NCBI GenBank assembly: GCA_947591565.1
Contig: CANQDH010000001.1
Location: 1-26,676, forward strand
Direction of reading: 5' to 3'
Source: an uncultured Bacilli bacterium
GTDB lineage: Bacteria; Bacillota_I; Bacilli_A; RF39; UBA660
DNA length: 26,676 bases
Shown here: positions 14,472 through 21,438 of the stretch, one piece after another
How the letters are laid out: each line of letters opens with the position of its first letter
Position numbering within the stretch: position 1 is the first letter of the stretch
Notes under the pieces: model-generated
Database searches by the model: none
Seen by the model: only the letters and a program-made list of their open reading frames with translations
Told to the model about the DNA's origin: nothing
Program-made: the position numbers and the translations under genes

Positions 14472-15562
14472 AGAAAAAAAAGGTTGATCTTTTATTATTT
14501 ATAGCCGTTATGATTATTTCGATTTTTGGACTTATTATGATTACATCCGCTTCTTATATTTGGGCAGAATATAAGTTTAATGATCCTTTTAAATTTACGA
14601 AAAATCAAGGTTTATTCTTTATTATTGGTACGATTTTAATGCTCGTAATTAGTAAAATTGATTATAAAATTTATTTTCAAAAAAGTAATACTATTTTAAT
14701 AGGTTGCATCATTCTTCTTATTTTAGTTTTAATACCCGGTATTGGTACGGTTCGAAACGGAAGTAGAAGTTGGTTTGGAATTGGATCTTTTGGTGTACAA
14801 CCAAGTGAATTTACGAAACTTGCTTTAATTATTTTTACAGCCAAGTATTTGCAAAACAATGAAAAGAGTTTAAAAAACATAAAAAATGGTGTCTTACCGA
14901 TTTTAGGTATCACCATTGGTATTTTTGGGCTTATTATGTTGCAGCCAGACTTTGGAACTGGTACGGTTATTGTTATGAGTATTATTGGTTTATTATTTGT
15001 TGGTGGAGTTAAATTTAGTTTTTTTATGAAAATAGCTGTCGTAGGTCTTATGGGAATTGTTGGACTTATTTTAATGGCTCCCTATAGACTTGCCCGTATT
15101 TTATCTTTTCTTGATCCATGGAAAGATCCTTTAGGAACCGGTTTTCAAATTATTCAAAGTTTATATGCGATTGGTCCTGGTGGTCTATTTGGATTTGGAT
15201 TTGGTAATTCAAGACAAAAACACTTCTATTTACCTGAACCCCAAACAGATTTTATTTTTTCGATTATTAGTGAAGAATTTGGCTTTTTAGGTGTTCTTAT
15301 TGTTACAAGTTTATTTTTAATTATTATTATTAGGGGTTTTCAAATCGCGCGTAACTGTCAAGATTTATTTGGTAAATATTTAGTCTTTGGTATTATCTTT
15401 CAGTTATCATTTCAAGCTATTTTAAATTTAATGGTTGTTGTTGGTCTTATTCCTGTTACAGGTGTTACCTTACCTTTTCTTTCTTATGGTGGATCTAGCC
15501 TACTTATTACTCTTTGTAGTATGGGAATCGTCCTAAATGTGTCCAAAGAACGAAAAAAATAA
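14468..15562 (+). CDS. ftsW: FtsW/RodA family (SEDS) peptidoglycan glycosyltransferase
   Basis: 364 residues from ATG 14468, which overlaps the mraY stop; a longer in-frame start at 14414 lies inside mraY and is rejected. Nine to ten membrane segments. SEDS motifs: NGSRSWFGIGSFGVQPSEF (97-115), LQPDFGTG (158-165), LGTGFQIIQSLYAIGPGG (222-239), the catalytic-loop LPEPQTDFIFSIISEEFGF with Asp261, and the C-terminal PFLSYGGSSL. It polymerises lipid II into glycan strands with the class B PBP encoded two genes upstream. The dcw context favours FtsW over RodA; the sequence alone does not settle this. The polybasic C-terminus SKERKK is cytoplasmic. Confidence 0.9.
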   Translation: MKKKKVDLLLFIAVMIISIFGLIMITSASYIWAEYKFNDPFKFTKNQGLFFIIGTILMLVISKIDYKIYFQKSNTILIGCIILLILVLIPGIGTVRNGSRSWFGIGSFGVQPSEFTKLALIIFTAKYLQNNEKSLKNIKNGVLPILGITIGIFGLIMLQPDFGTGTVIVMSIIGLLFVGGVKFSFFMKIAVVGLMGIVGLILMAPYRLARILSFLDPWKDPLGTGFQIIQSLYAIGPGGLFGFGFGNSRQKHFYLPEPQTDFIFSIISEEFGFLGVLIVTSLFLIIIIRGFQIARNCQDLFGKYLVFGIIFQLSFQAILNLMVVVGLIPVTGVTLPFLSYGGSSLLITLCSMGIVLNVSKERKK

Positions 15563-15586
15563 AACTAGTACATAGTTTTATTTTTT
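15553..15586 (+). terminator. Bidirectional terminator between ftsW and the HTH gene
   Basis: A 14-bp A/T-rich stem ending AAAACTA (left arm to 15567) pairs with TAGTTTT (from 15573), 5-nt loop GTACA, followed by T's. It overlaps the ends of both convergent genes and can serve either strand. Confidence 0.7.
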
Positions 15587-15912
15587 GTCATTTGCTTATT
15601 ATGTTTATGAATTTTTTCTTTTAATAATTTAATCATTTTACGTTTTTCAATTAGTTCTTTATACTTATTTTGTAATGGAATATAAGGACTTGGTTCTCTA
15701 AATTTGGTACAAAGTAAGATAATTAAACCAAGTTTATTTACATCAGTTTCTTCTGATGGACAATAACACTCAATATATCTTCTTATGACTTTAATATTAA
15801 TACCTAATTCATCACTAATTTCACTTGGTTTTTTTTGTTCATAATTTTGATATAATTCATAATAATAATATGTAATTCGTGTAAATTGATTTTTATTTAT
15901 ATATGTAGACAT
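15565..15912 (-). CDS. Small helix-turn-helix protein of unknown function
   Basis: 115 residues. Residues about 27-48 (KKPSEISDELGINIKVIRRYIE) form a clear helix-turn-helix of the type that skips codes such as DELGI-x-x-x-x-x-RR. The N-terminus is Tyr-rich (YYYYELYQNYE) and the C-terminus is very basic (KRKMIKLLKEKIHKHNKQ), suggesting DNA or RNA binding. I do not recognise a family. AAGGGGG ribosome binding site and a strong promoter upstream. Possibly a local transcription factor; no target is obvious. Confidence 0.6.
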   Translation of the reverse strand: MSTYINKNQFTRITYYYYELYQNYEQKKPSEISDELGINIKVIRRYIECYCPSEETDVNKLGLIILLCTKFREPSPYIPLQNKYKELIEKRKMIKLLKEKIHKHNKQMTKNKTMY

Positions 15913-15936
15913 ATAAATACCCCCTTTTTGATGAAT

Positions 15937-15965
15937 ATTCTATAATAAAATAAGCAATTCGTCAA
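15937..15965 (-). promoter_or_regulatory. Promoter of the small HTH gene
   Basis: Minus-strand TTGACG (15960-15965), exactly 17 nt, TAGAAT (15937-15942); 5/6 matches in each box. The -35 lies a few bases after the thyA stop codon, and no thyA terminator is seen, so read-through from lepA-thyA is also likely. Confidence 0.65.
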
Positions 15966-15970
15966 GTCAT

Positions 15971-16963
15971 TTATTGTGAAAGAGGAAAAGATATTTTACC
16001 ATGATGTTTATAATTTCGTATTTTGACATCTTTACAATCTTTAGAATTATCAAAATCATAGAAATGCTTAACATCAGGATTTAACCAAAATTCAGGTGCT
16101 TCAAAATCACCTAATTGTTCATACCTTTTTATCTGTTCCTTAATACCATCTATTTGATTTTCATATATATGGGCATCTTTAATACTCCAGTACATTTTAC
16201 CAACTTTTAATCCAGCCTCTCTTGCTAGCATATGTGTAAGAGTGGCATACTGCGTTATATTAAAGGGAAGTCCAAGTGGTACATCACAACTTCTTTGGTG
16301 TACCCATACATTTAAATGTTTATCTGTAACATCCCATTCGCTACTCCAAACACATGATGGTAAAACAGCTGTTTTTAAATAATCATTTTGTAATAATGAC
16401 ATAATCATTCTTCTATCAGTAGGATTATTTTTTAAACTATATATTAAATTATCTATTAACTTCATTTTTTTGACAATATAACCATAAGCTGTTCCGATGG
16501 TATAAGCGTATTCTAAGCCAAAATATTTGGCCTCTTTGATTTCCATATCGTTATAAAGACCCTTTGCCATCATAACTTGTCCACTATTATCATATAATAA
16601 TGCATTATTTACATCATATACCAAAACACTTTTATCTACATCGAGATGTTCTTTTTTATCATTTATATAAGTACGATAAATACCATCATCATCAACCATC
16701 CATTTATCCCATATATGAACACCTCGTTGTTGAAGCCATCTTACATCATTAGATTGTTCTTGATATATCCATAACATTTCTAAAATAGCTTGTCTAATAA
16801 AAACTTGTTTCGTTGTTAGAATAGGAAATTCTTTTTCTAAATCAAATGTCAAAGTATAGGCTGGTATTTTAATAGTATCAATACCTGTTCTATTTTCTGC
16901 TTTATAGCCATCCTTTAATATTCTTTTACAAAGTTCTAAATAATCTTTATCAAATTTACTCAT
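15971..16963 (-). CDS. thyA: Thymidylate synthase (ThyA)
   Basis: 330 residues. It methylates dUMP to dTMP using 5,10-methylenetetrahydrofolate. The catalytic cysteine is C204 in LPSCVWSSEWDV, followed by QRSCDVPLGLPFNITQYA (223-240) for dUMP/folate binding and MYWSIKDAHIYENQ (257-270). Other conserved parts are NRTGIDTI near the N-terminus and PTDRRMIMSL (181-190). The active-site context LPSC rather than the textbook PPCH, and the length (264 in E. coli), fit a Bacillota subgroup with an insert before the catalytic loop. It starts 9 nt after the lepA stop, with its ribosome binding site (TTAGGTGA) at the lepA end, so lepA-thyA form an operon. No dihydrofolate reductase gene is near. Confidence 0.95.
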   Translation of the reverse strand: MSKFDKDYLELCKRILKDGYKAENRTGIDTIKIPAYTLTFDLEKEFPILTTKQVFIRQAILEMLWIYQEQSNDVRWLQQRGVHIWDKWMVDDDGIYRTYINDKKEHLDVDKSVLVYDVNNALLYDNSGQVMMAKGLYNDMEIKEAKYFGLEYAYTIGTAYGYIVKKMKLIDNLIYSLKNNPTDRRMIMSLLQNDYLKTAVLPSCVWSSEWDVTDKHLNVWVHQRSCDVPLGLPFNITQYATLTHMLAREAGLKVGKMYWSIKDAHIYENQIDGIKEQIKRYEQLGDFEAPEFWLNPDVKHFYDFDNSKDCKDVKIRNYKHHGKISFPLSQ

Positions 16964-16972
16964 CTACATCAC

Positions 16973-18772
16973 CTAATTACTATCTACTTTTAAAACACTT
17001 AAAAATGCTTCTTGTGGTACTTCGACACTACCAACCATTTTCATTCTCTTTTTACCTTCTTTTTGTTTTTCAAGAAGTTTTCTTTTTCTAGATACATCTC
17101 CGCCATAACATTTGGCAAGTACATCTTTACGCATGGCTTTAATCGTTTCTCTTGCAATAACTTTATTTCCAATACATGCTTGAATAGGTACTTCAAAAAG
17201 TTGTCTTGGGATAAGTTTTTGAAGGGCTTCAACAATGCCCTTTCCTCTCTTATAAGCAAAATCTTTATGTACAATCATACTTAAAGCATCGACAACTTCG
17301 CCATTTAAGAGAATATCCATTTTAACTAAATCACTTTCTTTATACCCTATCATTTCATAATCAAAAGAAGCATAACCTTTTGTAACACTTTTTAAACGGT
17401 CAAAAAAATCATAAACAATTTCCGAAAGAGGTATTTCATAATGCATATTGACTCTTAATTCATCAATATATTCCATCGAAATATAACTTCCTCTTTTATC
17501 TTGACAAAGTTCCATAATAGGACCAATATACGTACTTGGTACAAAAATATTTGTTCGAATATATGGTTCTTTTATTTTATCTATTTTTTGTCTTTCTGGC
17601 ATTTTAACTGGACTATCAATCATGATTGTACTTCTATCTGTTAGCATTACTTCGTAGACAACGGATGGTGATGTTGCAATAAGTTCGATATTAAATTCAC
17701 GTTCAATTCTCTCTTCGATAATTTCCATATGTAATAGTCCTAAAAAACCACAGCGAAAGCCAAAACCTAAAGCCTTTGATGTTTCAGGTTCAAAGGAAAG
17801 GGAGGCATCATTTAATTTTAATTTTTCTAACGCTTCTCTTAAATCGGGAAATTTAGATGATTCAATCGGATATAATCCGCAAAAAACCATAGGTTTCATT
17901 GGTTTATAGCCTGGTAAAGCGTTCTTAGCAGGCTTATTTACATGCGTAATAGTATCACCTACTTTAACGTCTTTGATGTCTTTGATACTAGCAGCAATAA
18001 AACCAACTTCACCAGCAAATAAACCATTTTCTTTTTTCTCTTTAGGTGTATGTACACCTACTTCTACAACATCGTATGTAGCATTACTTTCCATCATCAT
18101 AATTTTATCGCCTACTTTAATAGAACCATTAACAACTCTAACTAAAGCGACAACACCCCTATAGGAATCAAAATAACTATCAAAAATTAAGGCTTGAAGA
18201 GGCTCATCACAACTTCCTTTAGGAGATGGAATCCTTTCGATAATAGCTTCCATTAAATCCTCAATACCAAGACCATTTTTCGCACTCGTAAAAATAAATT
18301 CCTTTTCATCAAAACCTAAAGTATCTATTAATTCTTTTTTAACTTTTTCAGGATTAGCATTTGGAAGATCTATTTTATTAATAACCGGTATAATCGTTAA
18401 ATTATTATCTAAAGCCTGGTATAAATTCGCAAGTGTTTGGGCTTCGATACCTTGGGCAGCATCGACAACTAAAAGCGCTCCTTCACATGCGGCTAAACTT
18501 CTACTTACCTCATAAGTAAAATCAACATGTCCTGGTGTATCAATTAAATGTAATAAATAATCTTCATTATGATATTTATAGTGTAGTTGTACGGCATTTA
18601 ATTTAATAGTTATACCACGCTCACGTTCAATATCCATATTATCAAGTAGCTGAGCTTGTTTTTCCCTCGATGTAACAGCACCAGTTATATCGAGAATACA
18701 ATCAGCAAGGGTACTTTTACCATGATCAATATGGGCAATTATGGAAAAATTTCGTATATTTTCTTGTTTCAT
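16973..18772 (-). CDS. lepA: Elongation factor 4 (LepA GTPase)
   Basis: 599 residues, normal for LepA. Ribosome-associated GTPase that back-translocates or remodels stalled ribosomes. G1 AHIDHGKST (13-21), G2 RERGITI, G3 DTPGHVDF, G4 NKIDLP, G5 TSAKNGLG are all intact. The LepA-specific C-terminus is present (CYGGDVSRKRKLLEKQKEGKKRMKM, basic, lacking EF-G domain IV), as is the FGFRCGFLGLLHMEI block. Start ATG 18772 has GGAGG seven nt upstream. In many Bacillota lepA neighbours hemN or hrcA; here it neighbours thyA. Confidence 0.97.
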   Translation of the reverse strand: MKQENIRNFSIIAHIDHGKSTLADCILDITGAVTSREKQAQLLDNMDIERERGITIKLNAVQLHYKYHNEDYLLHLIDTPGHVDFTYEVSRSLAACEGALLVVDAAQGIEAQTLANLYQALDNNLTIIPVINKIDLPNANPEKVKKELIDTLGFDEKEFIFTSAKNGLGIEDLMEAIIERIPSPKGSCDEPLQALIFDSYFDSYRGVVALVRVVNGSIKVGDKIMMMESNATYDVVEVGVHTPKEKKENGLFAGEVGFIAASIKDIKDVKVGDTITHVNKPAKNALPGYKPMKPMVFCGLYPIESSKFPDLREALEKLKLNDASLSFEPETSKALGFGFRCGFLGLLHMEIIEERIEREFNIELIATSPSVVYEVMLTDRSTIMIDSPVKMPERQKIDKIKEPYIRTNIFVPSTYIGPIMELCQDKRGSYISMEYIDELRVNMHYEIPLSEIVYDFFDRLKSVTKGYASFDYEMIGYKESDLVKMDILLNGEVVDALSMIVHKDFAYKRGKGIVEALQKLIPRQLFEVPIQACIGNKVIARETIKAMRKDVLAKCYGGDVSRKRKLLEKQKEGKKRMKMVGSVEVPQEAFLSVLKVDSN

Positions 18773-18790
18773 AAGTCCTCCATACTAATT

Positions 18791-18819
18791 ATTATAACAG
18801 AAAAAAGCACTCATGAGAA
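18791..18819 (-). promoter_or_regulatory. Promoter candidate for lepA-thyA
   Basis: Minus-strand TATAAT (18791-18796) with TTCTCA (18814-18819) 17 nt upstream. The -35 lies inside the pilin gene terminator stem, a compact overlap. Confidence 0.45.
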
Positions 18820-18827
18820 TGCTTTTT
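18802..18827 (-). terminator. Intrinsic terminator of the prepilin gene
   Basis: Minus strand AAAAAGCA (18827-18820) pairs with TGCTTTTT (18809-18802) around a short TTCTCATGAG loop region with a further two pairs; the right arm ends in a T-run. Ends 20 nt after the prepilin stop. Confidence 0.75.
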
Positions 18828-18846
18828 ATTATTATTTTTTTAACTA

Positions 18847-19272
18847 TTAACTAACTACAGTATCTCTACTGCAACTAACAGAACCTGTGTCTTTAATTAC
18901 ACAACCAAATCCACTAATTTTAACTGTACCAGATACTTCACCTTTTGTAGAAATGGTAATTTTACCAGCTGTTGGCTTAGTACCATCAAGTTCATATGCA
19001 GCACCTGTTAACTCTTTACTAATTGTTACCTTATCTGCAGAAAATGATATAGTAATATCTTCTGTAACTTGATCAGGATTTTCAACTAAAGCAGATAAAT
19101 AATAGTTTTTAGCTGCTTGTCTAACTCCAATAGCTGAATCTTGAGCAGCACCCTTTCTAGCTCTTTCAATTAAATTTAAAACAATTGGTGTAGCAATTAA
19201 AGCAATGATTGCTAATATTACGATAACAGCAAGTAATTCAATTAATGTAAAACCTTTAGTATTCTTCTTCAT
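18847..19272 (-). CDS. Type IV prepilin-like (pseudopilin) protein
   Basis: 141 residues. The class III signal MKKNTKG followed by FTLIELLAVIVILAIIALIATP is typical of prepilins: cleavage by a PilD/ComC-type peptidase after Gly7, N-methylation of Phe8, Glu at +5 of the mature chain, and a hydrophobic helix that packs in the filament core. The C-terminal domain is beta-rich (ITISFSADKVTISK, GKITISTKGEVSGTVKISG) with two cysteines near the end (FGCVIKD...VSCS) that probably form a disulfide. It is a single-gene unit with strong promoter, strong ribosome binding site (AGGAGGAGG) and terminator, so likely a highly expressed major pilin. No assembly ATPase, platform protein or peptidase is in the window. 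Confidence 0.87.
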   Translation of the reverse strand: MKKNTKGFTLIELLAVIVILAIIALIATPIVLNLIERARKGAAQDSAIGVRQAAKNYYLSALVENPDQVTEDITISFSADKVTISKELTGAAYELDGTKPTAGKITISTKGEVSGTVKISGFGCVIKDTGSVSCSRDTVVS

Positions 19273-19305
19273 ACTACATTTCCTCCTCCTTTATTTTACA
19301 TATTT

Positions 19306-19334
19306 ATCATAACCGATATTTTTTTATTTGTCAA
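19306..19334 (-). promoter_or_regulatory. Strong promoter of the prepilin gene
   Basis: Minus-strand TTGACA (19329-19334, perfect), 17 nt, TATGAT (19306-19311, 5/6), about 34 nt upstream of the ATG. The best promoter in the window. Confidence 0.75.
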
Positions 19335-19343
19335 TAAATATCG
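19314..19343. repeat. Inverted repeat flanking the prepilin -35 box; operator candidate
   Basis: CGATATTT (19314-19321) and AAATATCG (19336-19343) are perfect 8-bp inverted repeats whose central 14 nt include the -35 TTGACA. A regulator bound here would block the promoter. Binding itself is inference. Confidence 0.5.
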
Positions 19344-19467
19344 AATTATGTTTTAACTTTTTTTATGTTTTAAAAAGTCTAATATTAGTTTTTGCCTTAT
19401 TTTTCAATATATACATCAATTTTGAATATTTATTTAAAAAGTGTCAAGTATATGAATAAAGTACCTT

Positions 19468-21215
19468 TTATTTACTTAATCTTTCTTCAAGTATTTTTAA
19501 ATCATTTATTTCTTTTTCTAAAGTTTCCTTTTCGCTATCAACTATATTCTTTGGTGCTTTTTTAATATAGTTTTCATTTGAAAGTAAATTCTTTCGTCTT
19601 TCGATAGATTTTTCTAAACGTTCCTTTTCTTTAATTAAATTTTCTTTTTCTAAGATTTCATTACTAGAATTATCATAATATATTTCTATATTATCACCAT
19701 TAAAACCAATTTGAATATTTTTTAAATTATTATTTTTAAATTGTTCTTTATCAAGAATATTACTAATTTTTAACATTTTTTCAAAAATATTTATATTATT
19801 TTTAATAATATCATTATGATAAACTAAATAAAAATCTTTTCCTATGTTATTTTCTAATTTAACTTTTCTAATATTTTTGATAAGTTCAATAATACTTTCC
19901 ATATCTTTTACTTCATCAAAACAAAGTTTTTCATCATATTTAGGATAACTACTTAACATAATGGTTTCATCTTTAAGAGGTAATTTATCATATATTTCAT
20001 CAGTAACATAAGGCATAAATGGATGAAGCATTTTAAGGATATTCGTAAGAACTAAAAGTAAAACATTTTCATTTTTATTTATCTTTGATAGTTCAATATA
20101 CCAATCGCAAAAATCATCCCATACAAAATTATAAATTTCGGTTCCAACTACATTAAATTCATATTTTTCCATATGATGTCTTACCTTTTTGATACATTTA
20201 TGCATTTTGGTTAATATCCATTTATCTGAAATACTTAAATTATCTAAATGGAAACTCTTTTTATCAAAGGCACCTAAATTCATTAAAACAAATCTTGATG
20301 CGTTCCATAATTTGTTAATAAAATTCCAAGTTGCTTTTACTTTATCAGAATCATACTTTAAATCCATTCCTGGAGAAGTTTGCGTTGCCAAATAATATCT
20401 AAGAGCATCAGCACCGTACTCTTCAATAACATCCATAGGATCAACACCATTACCTAGTGATTTAGACATTTTTCTTCCTATTTTATCTCTGATAAGTCCA
20501 TGAATTAAACAGTCTTTAAATGGTCTTGTATTTGTAAATTCAAGGCCTTGAAAAGTCATTCGATTAACCCAAAAAGGTATAATATCATAACCTGTAACTA
20601 AAAGATTATTAGGATAATATCTTTTATAATCTTCAGTTTCATCAGGCCATCCTAGGCTAGAAAAAGGCCATAAAGCGCTAGAAAACCAAGTATCTAAAAC
20701 ATCAGGATCTTGAACCCATCCCTCTTCTTTTGGTGCTTCCATACCAACATAAATTTCATCATCTTTATACCACGCAGGAATTTGATGACCCCACCATAAT
20801 TGTCTAGATATGCACCAGTCATAAGTAATTTCCATCCAGTGGTTCATAACTTTTTCATATCTTTCAGGAACGAAATGAACTTTTGTATCTTTATTTTTTT
20901 GGTTTTCCAAAACACGATCAGCTAGTGGACGCATTTTAACAAACCACTGTTTTGACAAATATGGTTCAACGACAGCATCACTTCTTTCAGAATGGCCAAC
21001 AGAATGGATTATTTTTTCAACTTTAATTAATAAATTTGCTTTTTCTAAGTCTTTAACTAATTTTTCACGGCATTCTTCTCTTGTTAAGCCTTCATATGCA
21101 AAAGAATTTTCGTTCATGGTTGCATCTTTGTTGATGACGATAATTCTCTCTAAATTATGTCTATTTCCCACTTCAAAATCATTTGGATCATGGCAGGTGT
21201 TATTTTAACAACACC
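19468..21215 (-). pseudogene. valS: 5'-truncated, frameshifted remnant of the bacterial-type valyl-tRNA synthetase gene
   Basis: About 580 residues of a normal bacterial ValRS (usually about 880) remain: KITPA|HDPNDFEVGNRHNLERI, WFVKMRPLADRV, DWCISRQLWWGHQIP, DVLDTWFSSALWPFS, the KMSKS loop GRKMSKSLGNG, the anticodon-binding helices and the C-terminal coiled coil (EKERLEKSIERRKN). Missing is everything before GVVKITPA: the HIGH-containing half of the Rossmann fold and most of the editing domain. One base is lost between 21193 and 21192 (ITPA-HDPND), breaking the frame. The ORF from a GTG at 21171 is open but has no ribosome binding site and lies behind a terminator. Without HIGH it cannot activate valine. 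It directly follows the RiPP genes, which replaced its 5' part. Confidence 0.85.
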
Positions 21216-21235
21216 TATTAATAAAGAATATAATG

Positions 21236-21277
21236 CAATTAAAAAGTATACTATAGAAATTATAGGTATACTCTTTT
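21236..21277 (-). terminator. Intrinsic terminator closing the valS-RiPP operon
   Basis: Minus strand AAGAGTATAC (21275-21266) pairs with GTATACTTTTT (21251-21241) with one G-U pair; the loop region has a further CTATA/TATAG pairing option; TTTTTAATT follows. It begins 13 nt after the precursor peptide stop and separates it from the valS remnant. Confidence 0.75.
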
Positions 21278-21287
21278 CTTTGGTTAG

Positions 21288-21395
21288 TTATTCACCTGTG
21301 CCATCATCACACGCACATCCGCCACCACCAGTAACACATGCACATTGTGTATTAGAATTTGAATAATTAACAGTTTTAAATTTCAAAATTTTCAT
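21288..21395 (-). CDS. Probable RiPP precursor peptide (35 aa), Cys/Gly-rich core
   Basis: The ATG at 21395 has a strong GGAGGAGG site 7 nt upstream, and the ORF ends in TAA at 21288. Residues 1-17 look like a short leader (MKILKFKT start, Asn/Ser-rich end). Residues 18-35 are CACVTGGGGCACDDGTGE: two CAC motifs separated by VTGGGG, plus Thr/Asp/Gly. Cys18, 20, 27 and 29, and Thr22 and Thr33, are candidate residues for cyclodehydration to thiazoline/oxazoline and oxidation to azoles. It begins 43 nt downstream of the SagB-YcaO gene and is followed by the operon terminator, the usual place for a substrate of that enzyme. No homologous named peptide is known to me. The ORF is certain; its modification is inference from context. 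Confidence 0.82.
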   Translation of the reverse strand: MKILKFKTVNYSNSNTQCACVTGGGGCACDDGTGE

Positions 21396-21438
21396 TAAAA
21401 TTCCTCCTCCAAGTAGTATTTTAGCACTTTTTTATAAA

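Noticed and set aside
19468..21171. Treating the downstream valS ORF as a working 567-residue synthetase
   Set aside because: It lacks the HIGH half of the catalytic domain, its GTG has no ribosome binding site, and homology continues upstream across a frameshift, so it is a remnant.
21157..21366. Plus-strand ORF of 69 codons with a His/Pro-rich C-terminus (HAHPPPPVTHAH)
   Set aside because: It is the antisense shadow of the Cys/Gly-rich precursor peptide and of the operon terminator; no ribosome binding site precedes it.
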